Assembly: GCA_049317725.1 (NCBI GenBank)
Contig: JBMOHS010000033.1
Location: 1 to 27,328 of the forward strand
Reading direction: 5' to 3'
From: CAIOZW01 sp049317725
GTDB taxonomy: Bacteria > Acidobacteriota > Blastocatellia > RBC074
DNA: 27,328 nucleotides
Shown: piece by piece, positions 16,821 to 27,287 of the stretch
How the letters are laid out: the number at the start of each line of letters is the position of its first letter
How positions within the stretch are numbered: position 1 is the stretch's first letter
Position numbers and translations under genes: made by a program
The notes under the pieces: model-generated
What the model saw: only the letters and a program-made list of their open reading frames with translations
The model's database searches: none
Told to the model about the DNA's origin: nothing

Positions 16821-17957
16821 TCAGACAGTCTCCCATTGGCGAGTGCGGGCAGATTTGAGGACCGCGTCGGTGACTCGATCGGTGGCCAACCCATCGCGGA
16901 AGGTCGGAGCGGCGGTCCGCCCCTCTCCAAGAGCTTGGAGGAAGTCAGCAACTTGGTGGGTGAAGCTGTGTTCGTAGCCGATCTGGAGCCCGGGAACCCA
17001 CCAGTGGCCCATATAGGGATGGTCTCCGTCGGTGATATGGACATTGCGCCAGCCGCGGACGATCCCCTCGTCGCGATGATCGAAGTACTGGATCCGATGC
17101 AGGTCGTGGAGATCCCAGCTGGCCGAAGCGTGCTCCCCATTGATCTCGAGGGTGTAGAGCGCCTTGTGGCCGCGCGCATAGCGCGTCGCCTCGAACGTCG
17201 CGAGCGATCCATTCTCGAAACGACAGAGAAAGGCGCTGGCGTCGTCGATGCCGACCGGCTCAACCTCTCCGGTGAGGTTGTGCTTGCGCTCCTTGATGAA
17301 GGTCTCGGTCATGGCCGAGACCTCGACGATCGGACCGTTGAGCCACATCGCCGTATCGATGTTGTGGGCCAGCAGATCCCCTGTCACCCCGCTTCCCGCA
17401 ACCGAGACGTCGAGCCGCCAGAGCCCCTCTCCCCCTTGCGGAAGATCCTCGGAGATCGTCCAGTCCTGCAGAAACTTGGCCCGGTAGTGGAAGATCCGCC
17501 CAAAGCGACCCTCATCGATCAGCTGGCGGATCAACATGACCCCTGGCACCCGGCGGTAGTTGTACCAGACCATGTTGGGAACGCCAGCCGCCTCGACCGC
17601 TTCTGTCATTGCTACTGACTCGGCGACGTTCCGGCCGAGCGGCTTCTCGCACATGACCATCTTGCCCGCTTTGGCAGCGGCGATGGCGATCTCCGCATGG
17701 GTGTCATTCGGGCTGGCAATGTCGACGAGGTCGATGTCCGGGCGAGCGAGCAGCGCGCGCCAGTCGGTTTCGATCGACTCGTAGCCCCATCGATCGGCGA
17801 AGGCTCGTGCTCGCGCCTCGTTCCGCGCGCAGACCGCCTGTAACACGGGTTGAAAGGGAAGATCGAAAAAGCGACCTGCCTGTCGAAAGGCATTCGAGTG
17901 GGCACGCCCCATGAATCCATATCCGATGAGGCCAATCCTCAAAGGCTTCTTTGTCAT
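16821..17957 (-). CDS. Gfo/Idh/MocA-family oxidoreductase
   Basis: 378 residues from ATG 17957, preceded by GGAGGGAGAG; the frame is open to 18020 but that extension runs into the upstream gene. The Rossmann motif GYGFMG lies at 12-17, EKP at 104-106, and a conserved GDLLAHNID stretch near 218-226 supplies the catalytic Asp/His region. There is no Tat or Sec signal, so this member acts in the cytoplasm, unlike many exported relatives. The family oxidises or reduces sugars and sugar acids with NAD(P), often at C3. Position between a sugar isomerase and a 3-keto-glycoside hydrolase suggests it forms or reduces 3-keto sugars. Confidence 0.93.
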   Translation of the reverse strand: MTKKPLRIGLIGYGFMGRAHSNAFRQAGRFFDLPFQPVLQAVCARNEARARAFADRWGYESIETDWRALLARPDIDLVDIASPNDTHAEIAIAAAKAGKMVMCEKPLGRNVAESVAMTEAVEAAGVPNMVWYNYRRVPGVMLIRQLIDEGRFGRIFHYRAKFLQDWTISEDLPQGGEGLWRLDVSVAGSGVTGDLLAHNIDTAMWLNGPIVEVSAMTETFIKERKHNLTGEVEPVGIDDASAFLCRFENGSLATFEATRYARGHKALYTLEINGEHASASWDLHDLHRIQYFDHRDEGIVRGWRNVHITDGDHPYMGHWWVPGLQIGYEHSFTHQVADFLQALGEGRTAAPTFRDGLATDRVTDAVLKSARTRQWETV

Positions 17958-17973
17958 ATCGCTCTCTCCCTCC

Positions 17974-19050
17974 TCAATCGTGGCCATTCTCGGACCAGCC
18001 GTGCGCGTCCCGCACGGCAATCATTGCCGCGAGGATGTCGTTCCAGGTTTGCGGATTGGTCATGGTCTCGTTGCTGAACATGCAGCCATCCCAGTTGATG
18101 TGGCGTGTGCTGCGGGTGACGGCACCTGTTTCATCCCGCAGCCAGAGCCCGGCCGCCCGGACGATGTCCATCTTGCCATTCGGATCGTTGGGCAGGCAGT
18201 GACGGCCCGTCTTGTCGTGAGAACCGGATCCCTTGACCGTGGCGTCATTCTGGGCAACGTGGAAGTCCTTGACCCAGGGGCGCAGCGCGCGGGTCATCTC
18301 TCCGAGGGCTTGGTAAAGGACCTCCGGGTCGCTCCAATCATAATCCTTCGGCAGCAGGCGATGCTCGGGCGCGTTGTAGCCGAGGGTGAAGAGCATCGTG
18401 TGCGCCATATCGGCCTGGATTCCGAGGGTTTGCGGTCGCCCGACCAGTTCGAGCAGCTCGTGGAGGTACTTCCAACTGTGCATCCCGCCCCAGCAGATCT
18501 CTCCCTCGGCGGCCAACCGCTCGCCGTGATCCTCGGCAATCGTACAGGCTTCGCGAAAAGTCTCGGCGATCTTTCGCGAGTTGCCGGCCGGATCGGTCGC
18601 CCAATCGGCTGGGCTGCACGAGGAGTCGACCCGGATCACCCCATAGGAACGGATCCCCAGATCGTTGAGCTTGCGGGCGATCTGACAAGATTTGCGGATC
18701 TGGGTCAGAAACGCTGCCCGCTCCTCCGCCGAGCCCATGGCCGAGCCACCTCCGGTCGGCCCCCAGACCGGCGCCACCAGCGAGCCGATGACCAGCCCGT
18801 GCGTTGCGACCTGCTCAGCGAGCGACTTCAACTCATCGTCCGAGGAATCGATGTCGGTGTGGGGAAGCGACAAAAAGATGTCGACCCCGTCAAACCGTTG
18901 GCCGTTGACCTCCGCCGCCGCCGTCATCGCCAGCATCTGCTCGAACGGAATCACCGGTTCCGCATCGGGACCGCCTTTCCCGACCAGTCCGGGCCAAGTC
19001 GCGTTGTGAATCTTGGGAAATGTGTTCCGGGCTGCTTCTGGTCCACTCAT
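17974..19050 (-). CDS. Sugar phosphate isomerase/epimerase-type TIM-barrel protein
   Basis: 358 residues from ATG 19050, 8 bases after GGAGGAG; an upstream in-frame ATG at 19119 has no such site and would overlap the neighbouring gene. The xylose-isomerase-like TIM-barrel pattern is visible: FDGVDIFLSLP near the N-terminus, a Glu in AEGEICWGG, IQADMAHTML and VKDFHVAQND, giving a Glu-Asp-His set for one divalent metal. It is cytoplasmic with no signal. It lies 16 bp upstream of the Gfo/Idh gene in the same operon. In 3-keto-sugar pathways members of this family isomerise or epimerise the keto intermediate; the exact reaction cannot be told. Confidence 0.88.
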   Translation of the reverse strand: MSGPEAARNTFPKIHNATWPGLVGKGGPDAEPVIPFEQMLAMTAAAEVNGQRFDGVDIFLSLPHTDIDSSDDELKSLAEQVATHGLVIGSLVAPVWGPTGGGSAMGSAEERAAFLTQIRKSCQIARKLNDLGIRSYGVIRVDSSCSPADWATDPAGNSRKIAETFREACTIAEDHGERLAAEGEICWGGMHSWKYLHELLELVGRPQTLGIQADMAHTMLFTLGYNAPEHRLLPKDYDWSDPEVLYQALGEMTRALRPWVKDFHVAQNDATVKGSGSHDKTGRHCLPNDPNGKMDIVRAAGLWLRDETGAVTRSTRHINWDGCMFSNETMTNPQTWNDILAAMIAVRDAHGWSENGHD

Positions 19051-19115
19051 TGTGTCTCTCCTCCAATCAGCTTGTCTGCCTTGAGACGGATCGGGGGGCC
19101 AATGCCTCCCCCTCC

Positions 19116-19904
19116 TCATCTCCCTGACGAACTCGTCATCACCTTGGCAATCACCGATTCGACCAACTCGGCCATGACAGTGTATCCGGCCTCGTTGGGC
19201 AGTCTGCCGTCCTCGCTCAGCTCCGGACGGAGGTTTCTTCCGACGGCCATTGCTTCATAAAAATTGACGAAGGGCAGGTCGTTCTCCTTCGCATAGCCCT
19301 GCAGCCAGTTGTTGATCCCGATGATCTTTCCGAATGGGCGCGCGAGTGATTGGCGGCGCTGGCGATCGTGGATCGGGGTCAGGGAACAGAGGATGACTTG
19401 AATCCGGTTGACGCGCGCCAGCTCGACCATCGAGGTGATGTTCTCGGCCGTCATCGCCTGGGTGATCGGCTCGTACGGACTGAGAATATCGTTCGCCCCG
19501 GCCAGCAGGACGACCGCTTTTGGGCGCAGTCGGATCACGTCCTGGCGAAATCGGACGAGCATCTGGGGCGTCGTCTGCCCCGCAATTCCCCGATTGAGAT
19601 AGGGCTTTCCGGGAAAGAATCGGCGGCCCTCTTCCGACCAGCGCTCAATGATCTCATCTCCCAGGAAGACGACCCGGGCCTCGTCGCCCTTCGGCTTCGC
19701 CATCTCGGCATTTTGGCTGCCATAGCGGGTCAGTCCCGCCCAATCGACCAGGATCTTCCGTTGCGCTTCGACGCGTTGTTCGAGGGCGGAGAGTGCGGTA
19801 GCACAATCCTGCGGAGCCTGCGCGAAGACCCACCCGGCCAGCAGCAGAACTCCGGACACCCCAGACCCGATCCACAGGAGCTTCCTCTTTTGCCGCTCGC
19901 CCAT
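19116..19904 (-). CDS. SGNH/GDSL-fold exported protein, catalytic Ser and His lost
   Basis: 262 residues with a signal peptide (core about 9-29, FAQA). The SGNH blocks are recognisable. Block I reads VVFLGDEIIERW, with Glu84 where the nucleophilic Ser of GDS should be. Block II is NRGIAGQ (Gly106) and block III GAND (Asn138), both kept. Block V reads DGRLPN, with Asp232 kept but Leu235 in place of the catalytic His (usual DGxHPN). The codons GAG and CTG were re-read from the DNA. Both key residues are missing while the oxyanion-hole residues remain, so hydrolysis by the normal mechanism is unlikely. A carbohydrate-binding or scaffold role is possible. It starts 13 bp after the cytochrome gene ends. 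Confidence 0.85.
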   Translation of the reverse strand: MGERQKRKLLWIGSGVSGVLLLAGWVFAQAPQDCATALSALEQRVEAQRKILVDWAGLTRYGSQNAEMAKPKGDEARVVFLGDEIIERWSEEGRRFFPGKPYLNRGIAGQTTPQMLVRFRQDVIRLRPKAVVLLAGANDILSPYEPITQAMTAENITSMVELARVNRIQVILCSLTPIHDRQRRQSLARPFGKIIGINNWLQGYAKENDLPFVNFYEAMAVGRNLRPELSEDGRLPNEAGYTVMAELVESVIAKVMTSSSGR

Positions 19905-19917
19905 ATGCTCCCCCCTC

Positions 19918-20412
19918 TCAATCGAAGATCAGCCGGTCCCGCTTCGCCTCGATCCGGGCGGCGTCGAGGCCCGGTACTTTGAGCAGATCCTCGATCGAGT
20001 GAAACTTGCCGTTGGCTTCGCGATAGCGAATGATGGCTAAGGCCTGTGATCGCCGCAACGAAAGCCCGCTCTCGAACTGGATGGCCGTCGCCGTGTTGAC
20101 CCGGATGGGGGGGACATCATCGGCTGGATAATGGCGAGCCAAGTACTCGATCACCGTCCGGACCTCCTCATCGCTCGCGCGCATGCCAAAGGAGACCATC
20201 TTTTCAACGGTTCCTGCCCACGCCGCCCGGTCCTGACGCGGCGAGATCGATTTGTCGATCTCGTGGCATTGGGCGCAGAGCTTCTGGGTCTCCACTTTTC
20301 CAGGGCCATCTGGCAAGACGGGGCCTTGGCCTCGTCCCGCGCTGGCCCCGATTCCGGTTCCCAGCAGCAACGCCAGCAGCCAGACTCCCCCGCTTCGGCG
20401 TCGTCTCGTCAT
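19918..20412 (-). CDS. Exported c-type cytochrome fused to a helix-hairpin-helix domain
   Basis: 164 residues from ATG 20412, with GAAGGAG and GAGGG just upstream; an ATG at 20448 lacks a binding site. The signal peptide core spans about 9-25. The heme site is CAQCH (46-50); Met72 or Met77 (KMVSFGM) may be the distal ligand. The WAGTVEKMVSFGM...YLARHYP stretch resembles the heme-binding domain of quinohemoprotein amine dehydrogenase. Residues ~104-164 form a ComEA-type HhH domain (VNTATA, QALAIIRYREANGKF, LLKVPGLD, RLIFD). The product is periplasmic. Position between PQQ-type propellers and sugar-oxidation genes suggests electron transfer from a periplasmic dehydrogenase. Confidence 0.88.
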   Translation of the reverse strand: MTRRRRSGGVWLLALLLGTGIGASAGRGQGPVLPDGPGKVETQKLCAQCHEIDKSISPRQDRAAWAGTVEKMVSFGMRASDEEVRTVIEYLARHYPADDVPPIRVNTATAIQFESGLSLRRSQALAIIRYREANGKFHSIEDLLKVPGLDAARIEAKRDRLIFD

Positions 20413-20470
20413 TCCCTCTTCTCCTTCCGTCGGCTTCATCTCTGACACCGTCCGTCTATTTCTTCGCCGA

Positions 20471-20517
20471 GTCGACCCTCCCCACGCCTGTCAATTGCCG
20501 ACGAAGGGAGGGCCGAC
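20471..20517 (-). other. Intercistronic stem-loop between propeller and cytochrome genes
   Basis: Arms 20471-20482 and 20506-20517 pair in 11 of 12 positions around a 23-nt loop, within the 112-bp gap between the propeller stop (20525) and the cytochrome start (20412). There is no T run after it on the minus strand. It may protect the upstream part of the mRNA or partly terminate, giving unequal expression of the two halves of the cluster. Confidence 0.5.
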
Positions 20518-20524
20518 GTGCGGC

Positions 20525-22185
20525 TCAATGTTCCATGGGGAATCCAAAAGTGTAGATGGTTCCATCGTAGCCGGTGACATAGACCTGACTCATGCCCCCG
20601 GCCACGGCGTTCCCGCGAGTAAAGGTCCGGATCGTTGTCCCGCTGTTCCAGATCTCTTCTCCGGTCTGCCCATTGAGCGCGTAGAGGATCGCGTTCGAGG
20701 CGCGGGCGACCCGGGTCGCAGTTGGAACCCGCGGCTGGGCAGGACGAAACTCTCCGCTCGCCACCGCGAAGACCACCCCATTGATGATCGTCGGCGGAAG
20801 GGGAGACGGCAGGGCCTTGGACGCCCAGCCCGGGACTAGTGAGTAGCTCCCGTCCTTCTCCTCCACCTTCCAGGCCACAACCGCTCCTTTGGAGGCCAAT
20901 CCCGTAAATCCCGGGGGAATGGCACCTTCGACTGCTCCAAGGATCCAGCGGACGCCGTTCTGATCCTGCCAGCTCGAGAGTGCGCCGGGAGACCAGTTGC
21001 CCGTTCCCTGCACCGTCACCGCCAGAGGTCGAGCAAGATTTGTCGTGTCAAGCAGGTGGACTTGGCCATTGCTGCTGCCGACGGCCAGGAGCGTCTTCCC
21101 CTTGTGCTCGAAGATGACCGGAGACGAGGAGAAGCGTACCTGCGGACCCGGAGCGTAGTGGCTCTTCTCCGTCAGGGACTTGGGCGCGAGGGCGACAATC
21201 TGCCCCCCGATCCCACTCTTACCCTCCGTCGCGACGTAGAGCGTTCCCGCCCCATCGAACGCTGGGCCGGCGGTTCCGGCGACTGCCGCGGGCCAACTGC
21301 GGACCTGCTTCGTCTCCAGGTCGAGCGCCCAGATCCCATCCGTCTTACCCCCACATCCACCAACCGTCGCCGCATATGCAACTTGATCGACGACGATCAG
21401 CCCCTGCGCATTGGCACCCAACGGGAGAAACGCTGCCGGTGGTTGGTACTCCGCTCCGTTCGAGAGGTGCAGGCTGTGGAATTTCCCATCCCCGGTCAGG
21501 GCATGGATCAGAAAGGGACCTGCTCCCAGTTGCCCCCCCGGCGGGTTGGCCGGATTGGGGCGAGGTGGCGTGGCCGGTTGCGCCGATGGTGGCGGTGCCG
21601 GTGGGTTGGGTCGCACATTGGCCAAGGTGACCGCCCCGGCTCCGGGGGCTCCCACCGCGCTGACTCCCGGGGTACGACGTCCCCGTCCACCATAATTGGG
21701 CACCGGAGGGATGCGCGCAAGGATCGGACGGACGATCCCGGTCGTCATCCCCCCCGGGCACTGCAGCGTTCCCCGCCCTGATGGCGCCGCGCTGACCAGT
21801 TGCTTCTCCCATTCCATTCGGCCGAGGTCGGTATCGATCGTGAAGATCTTCCCATCACTGCTGGGAAAGAATCCCAGCATCCGAAACCCACGATACCCAA
21901 TCAGCCGGTCCAAGGTCGCAGGCGCCATCAACGAGTTCATCTGTTGAGGTCTATTCGCCACCTTCAGCTTCCAGAGAAACTGAAATTGGTCGGGCGTGCC
22001 CGCCGCCCGCTTCATTCCGTCGACTGAAATCTTCTGATCACTCCGAATCCAAGCCGATCGCTGCGCATCCGAGCTGTCTGTCAGCCAGTCCAGTCCCGGC
22101 GTCTGCGCCACGGCAGTTCCGCTGAAGAGCAGGATCAGCAGTCCGACCCATCCCACTCCATTCGCCAATTGCAGATGCCCTCTCC

Positions 22186-22189
<4 letters not shown>
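20525..22189 (-). CDS. PQQ-binding-like beta-propeller protein (second copy, Pro-rich insert)
   Basis: 554 residues with a signal peptide (core about 11-28, AVAQT). Quinoprotein-type propeller repeats are seen throughout: IFTIDTDLGRMEWEK (115-129), GIWALDLETKQVRSW and ILYALNGQTGEEIWNSG near the C-terminus. It is a paralogue of the protein encoded just upstream, sharing the CPGG (Cys144) and GCGG (Cys279) landmarks. Between them lies an insertion rich in Pro, Gly and Ala (about 160-222) not seen in the paralogue. It lacks a cytochrome domain, and PQQ or metal ligands cannot be assigned by eye, so it may be enzymatic or only structural. The ATG overlaps the upstream stop by 4 bp (ATGA), indicating translational coupling. 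Confidence 0.88.
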
Positions 22190-23862
<1,673 letters not shown>

Positions 23863-24241
23863 CTTGCAGGCTCCCTTCCGTCTGCCCGTTTTGTCATACC
23901 GGCAAGACCCATTGATTCCCGTAACAGAGATGTCAATCCAACCCACAATCAATCCCTACGCTCGCTTCGCGCCGGCAATCCACTCGAACGGTCAGCAACT
24001 CGAACAGATCGATCTGTGTCGGATCAGAGTCAAAAGATGACAGGAGTTTCTCGCAGATCCGCCGTCCGAACCAACATACCCAACTCGATTCTGATTCCCT
24101 GATTCTGCACTCTGCCTCGCCCCATCGCGCCGTGCCTCTCAGACGAGCTTCGGATGGGGCAGACATCACGGGTCAGACCTGCGGCTGTCGCTGCTTATAC
24201 CACCGATACTTGCCGAGGGCAAGATGCCCGGCTCTTCCCGC
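23863..24241 (-). other. Non-coding region upstream of the propeller operon
   Basis: No gene is supportable here. The region must carry the promoter of the propeller-sugar cluster and the end of the P-type ATPase transcript. A perfect TTGACA on the minus strand (complement of 23931-23936) has no good -10 at 15-19 bp. A small hairpin CTTGCC/GGCAAG (complement of about 24209-24224) follows the ATPase stop without a T run. A 14-bp palindrome is listed separately. Confidence 0.4.
24004..24017. promoter_or_regulatory. Perfect 14-bp palindrome, possible operator
   Basis: ACAGATCGATCTGT is fully self-complementary. It lies about 142 bp upstream of the propeller gene start. A minus-strand TTGACT (complement of 24028-24033) is 10 bp further upstream, so a bound protein could block that promoter position. 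Two direct ACTCGAAC copies (23982-23989 and 23998-24005) adjoin it with a 16-bp period. No regulator gene is nearby. Confidence 0.4.
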
Positions 24242-26950
24242 TCATCCTCTTCGAGAACGCCCTACCCATTTGATCGCTTCCACTACCAAGATCGGCACGA
24301 AGGCCGTCGCTCCCACCACCCACAGATCGACCAGGGTCAGGGTCACCGTCCCCAGCATCTCCGCCAGTGGCGCATACCCGATCGCCAACCCCTGCAGGAG
24401 TCCCACCAGCAACAAGGACAGCCAGAGCCATCGGTTGCGAAAGAGCCCTGCGAGGGCTGACCGTGTTCGGGAACGGCAGTTGAAGAGATGCCCGACTTGG
24501 CACCCAATCAAGCTCATCAGCGCGATCGTGCGCGCGTGATCGCCCGGACCATACCTCTCCAGGGACCATCCATAGGCGATCAGGCAGAGCCCAGCCAGCA
24601 GGGCTCCTTGCCAACTGATCAGAAAAAAGAAGGAGCGGCTGAGGATCGACTCCGCTGGATCCCGCGGGGGCTGGCGCATCAGGTCCGCCTCGGGTGGCTC
24701 GACCGCCAGCGCCAGCGCCGGAAAGAGATCGGTCACCAGGTTGACCCACAAGATCTGCAGCGGCAGCAATGGCAATGGCCACCCAAGCAGAATCGACACG
24801 AAGATGAAGAGCACCTCTGCGAGGTTTTCCGAAAGGAGCAGTTGAACAAAGCGAAGCAGGTTGGCATAGATCGTCCGGCCCCCCTCCACCGCCTGCACGA
24901 TCGTCGAGAGATTGTCATCCAGCAGGACGATGTCGGCGACCTCCCGCGCGGACTCCGTCCCGCGCGCTCCCATGGCGATCCCGATATTGGCCCGCTTGAG
25001 CGCAGGTGTATCGTTGACGCCGTCTCCCGTCACGGCGACGATCTCCCCGGCTTCCTGGAACGCCACGACGATCCGCAGCTTATCCTCTGGTGAGACCCTC
25101 GCCACGACATCGATCCCGCCTAAGACCCGTGAGATCTCTGGCTTCTGCCCCGTTCCTAATTCGTGGGCGTGGAGGACATGCAGATCCCCACCTTCTCCCA
25201 ATCCCAGCTCCCTGGCAATCGCTCGTGCCGTGTCGAGTTGATCCCCCGTCAACATGACGACGCGAATGCCCGCAGCTCGCGCCTGCGCAATGGCCGCCGC
25301 CGCTTCCGGCCGCGGCGGGTCGATCATGCCGACGAGCCCGAGGAAGGTGAATCCCCCATCCTCGGGTACGCCTGGGCCACCCTCCGTCGAAGGAGTGATC
25401 TTCTCGGCCAGCGCGAGCACGCGCAGCGCGCTCGCCCCCATCTCCTGACTGGCCAAGTTCATCTCTTCCCGCGCTGCCTCATCCCAGGGCAGATTCCCCG
25501 CACCGCCAGCGACCCGGTCACATAGCGGCAGGACCACCGATGGAGCCCCCTTCAGGCAGAACCGACGCATCCCTTCCGGGAGTTCGTGGACCGTCACCAT
25601 CCGCCGTGTCTGTGCGTCAAATGGCTCCTCTCCGACCTTGGGTTGTTGCACGCGCAGCTCGCCAATTTCAATGCCGTACCGGTCGGCCACTTCCAACAGG
25701 GCCGTCTCCGTTGGGTCCCCCACCAGGCTTGCTGGATCGTCCCCTTGCCGGTGAAAGCTGGCCTCGCTGCAGAGCACTCCCACTTCCAGCGCCCGCTCCA
25801 GGAGCCCAGATCGATCCCCCACCTCCTCTTGCCACTGCTCCCCCTCGATCGAGACCTGTGACCCCGTCGCCAGTCTGTACTCCCGAACCACCATTCGATT
25901 GAGCGTCAAGGTGCCAGTCTTATCGGCACAGATGACCGTAGTTCGCCCCAGCGCCTCGACCGCCGCCAGATGGCGAACCACCGCCCGGGCTCGCGACATC
26001 CGCAGCACCCCCAGGGCCAGAATCAGGGTTGTCACCGCCGGCAGCCCCTCCGGAACAGCGGCCACCGCCAGACTGATCCCGGTCTCGATCATCAACCAGA
26101 GCCCGTCCCCTCGCCACCAACCGGCGATCGCCACCACCACGCCAATTCCCAGCACCAACCAGACCAGTCGCGCTCCCAGTTCGTCCAGCCGTTGCTTGAG
26201 CGGGGTCGTCTCTTCTTCCGTCTCCGCTACCAGCTCTCCGATCCGGCCCAATTCTGTCTGGCCACCCGTCGCCGTCACGACCCCCACTCCTCTTCCCGCG
26301 ACGATCGTGGTCCCCAAGTAGAGCATCGATCGCCGCTCCGCCATCGGAGTCTCCCTCTCGACCGCTTCCACCCCTTTGGCCACGGGGGCACTCTCTCCCG
26401 TCAGGCTCGCCTCTTCGACCCCCAGCCCAACCTCCTCCAGCAATCGCGCATCCGCCGGGACCCTGTCCCCCGCGCCAACCATGACGATATCCCCCGGCAC
26501 CAACTCCCAAGCCTCGATCACCTGCTCCTGCCCCTCTCTCCGTACCCGCGCCCGGAGCGCAACCTCCCGCCGCAACGCCTCCAGCGCTCGCCCCGCCTTC
26601 CACTCCGTCAAAAACCCAATTCCTGCATTGATCCCCAGTACCATCAGAATCGCGACACTCTCTCCACGCCCTCCTCTCCACCAGGCAATCCCGGCAGCCC
26701 CCATCAATAACCCCACGACCACGTTGGTGAATTGCCCGACCCAAATCCGCCACGCTGCTCGGCTACGTACCTCCGGAAGCCGGTTCTCCCCGTACCGCTG
26801 TTGCCGTCGAACGACCTCGTCCCTGCCCAAGCCCCACTCTTCCTCGACGCCAAGTTCGGCGAGAACCTCCCGCTCTGTCTTCGCGTATGGATGGCCCTCA
26901 GGAAAAAAAATTTGTGTGGGGATCGAATTGTGCGGAGGTTCTGGCGTCAT
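24242..26950 (-). CDS. P2-type cation-transporting ATPase, probably calcium
   Basis: 902 residues, full length for bacterial P2A pumps. In order: cation-ATPase N-domain (about 20-85), actuator motif TGES (184-187), M4 PEGLP (300-304), phosphorylation site DKTGTLT (343-349), nucleotide-domain KGAP (467-470), TGDQ (568-571) and hinge TGDGVNDTPA (641-650). The ion-site residues follow the SERCA pattern: Glu in PEGLP, Asn709 and Glu712 in M5 (SENLAEV), Asn737, Thr740 and Asp741 in M6 (WVNLVTD). This favours Ca2+ (or Mn2+) over Na+/K+. The product is an inner-membrane exporter. The ATG at 26950 has a poor binding site (GAG only). It is monocistronic by layout, with no terminator seen. Confidence 0.94.
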   Translation of the reverse strand: MTPEPPHNSIPTQIFFPEGHPYAKTEREVLAELGVEEEWGLGRDEVVRRQQRYGENRLPEVRSRAAWRIWVGQFTNVVVGLLMGAAGIAWWRGGRGESVAILMVLGINAGIGFLTEWKAGRALEALRREVALRARVRREGQEQVIEAWELVPGDIVMVGAGDRVPADARLLEEVGLGVEEASLTGESAPVAKGVEAVERETPMAERRSMLYLGTTIVAGRGVGVVTATGGQTELGRIGELVAETEEETTPLKQRLDELGARLVWLVLGIGVVVAIAGWWRGDGLWLMIETGISLAVAAVPEGLPAVTTLILALGVLRMSRARAVVRHLAAVEALGRTTVICADKTGTLTLNRMVVREYRLATGSQVSIEGEQWQEEVGDRSGLLERALEVGVLCSEASFHRQGDDPASLVGDPTETALLEVADRYGIEIGELRVQQPKVGEEPFDAQTRRMVTVHELPEGMRRFCLKGAPSVVLPLCDRVAGGAGNLPWDEAAREEMNLASQEMGASALRVLALAEKITPSTEGGPGVPEDGGFTFLGLVGMIDPPRPEAAAAIAQARAAGIRVVMLTGDQLDTARAIARELGLGEGGDLHVLHAHELGTGQKPEISRVLGGIDVVARVSPEDKLRIVVAFQEAGEIVAVTGDGVNDTPALKRANIGIAMGARGTESAREVADIVLLDDNLSTIVQAVEGGRTIYANLLRFVQLLLSENLAEVLFIFVSILLGWPLPLLPLQILWVNLVTDLFPALALAVEPPEADLMRQPPRDPAESILSRSFFFLISWQGALLAGLCLIAYGWSLERYGPGDHARTIALMSLIGCQVGHLFNCRSRTRSALAGLFRNRWLWLSLLLVGLLQGLAIGYAPLAEMLGTVTLTLVDLWVVGATAFVPILVVEAIKWVGRSRRG

Positions 26951-27287
26951 ATCTCAACAAACGAAGACAACAATTCTGGCGAAAGCCAGACGTTGGCGGA
27001 AGTTCCAACCACCGCACGTCGAATGCTCGATCCCCTCTTGCGAGTGGGTCAGGTTAACGGCAGGCTGCGGTTTGAGCCGAGGCGAACGCAATGTTGTCGC
27101 TGATGGTCCACCAGGTTGGCGCATTCTGGGGGCAGTTTGCGCCAACCTCTCCCCAGCCGGTTCGTTGTACCCGCGGGGTGCTGGATCTTCTTGATAATTG
27201 TCAGGGGTTTGATCATTCGCTCTCCCGTCCTCGCCCACCCCCAGAGGAATCGGCCGGGAGCGTGGAAGAGGGGCCCACCGCAACCTT
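26951..27287. other. Non-coding region upstream of the P-type ATPase
   Basis: No convincing gene; a 109-codon minus-strand frame (26954-27283) is low-complexity, without homology cues, and overlaps the ATPase upstream region. A hairpin TCTGGC/GCCAGA with a 4-nt loop (26975-26990) falls in the ATPase leader. An inverted repeat is listed at 27113-27148. No clear promoter was found. Confidence 0.4.
27113..27148. promoter_or_regulatory. Inverted repeat AGGTTGGCGC-N16-GCGCCAACCT
   Basis: Perfect 10-bp arms (27113-27122 and 27139-27148), extended by one inner A-T pair, about 160 bp upstream of the ATPase start. There is no T run on either side, so it is more likely an operator or cruciform than an intrinsic terminator. 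Confidence 0.4.

Noticed and set aside
15777..17618. 613-codon plus-strand open frame across the DUF1080 and Gfo/Idh genes
   Set aside because: It spans the terminator and two strongly supported genes on the other strand and has no domain of its own.
17911..19260. 449-codon plus-strand open frame opposite the sugar isomerase
   Set aside because: Antisense shadow of a gene with clear TIM-barrel motifs; no ribosome binding site or domain.
26954..27283. 109-codon minus-strand open frame next to the P-type ATPase
   Set aside because: Pro/Arg-rich translation without domains; it covers the expected ATPase upstream region and an inverted repeat.
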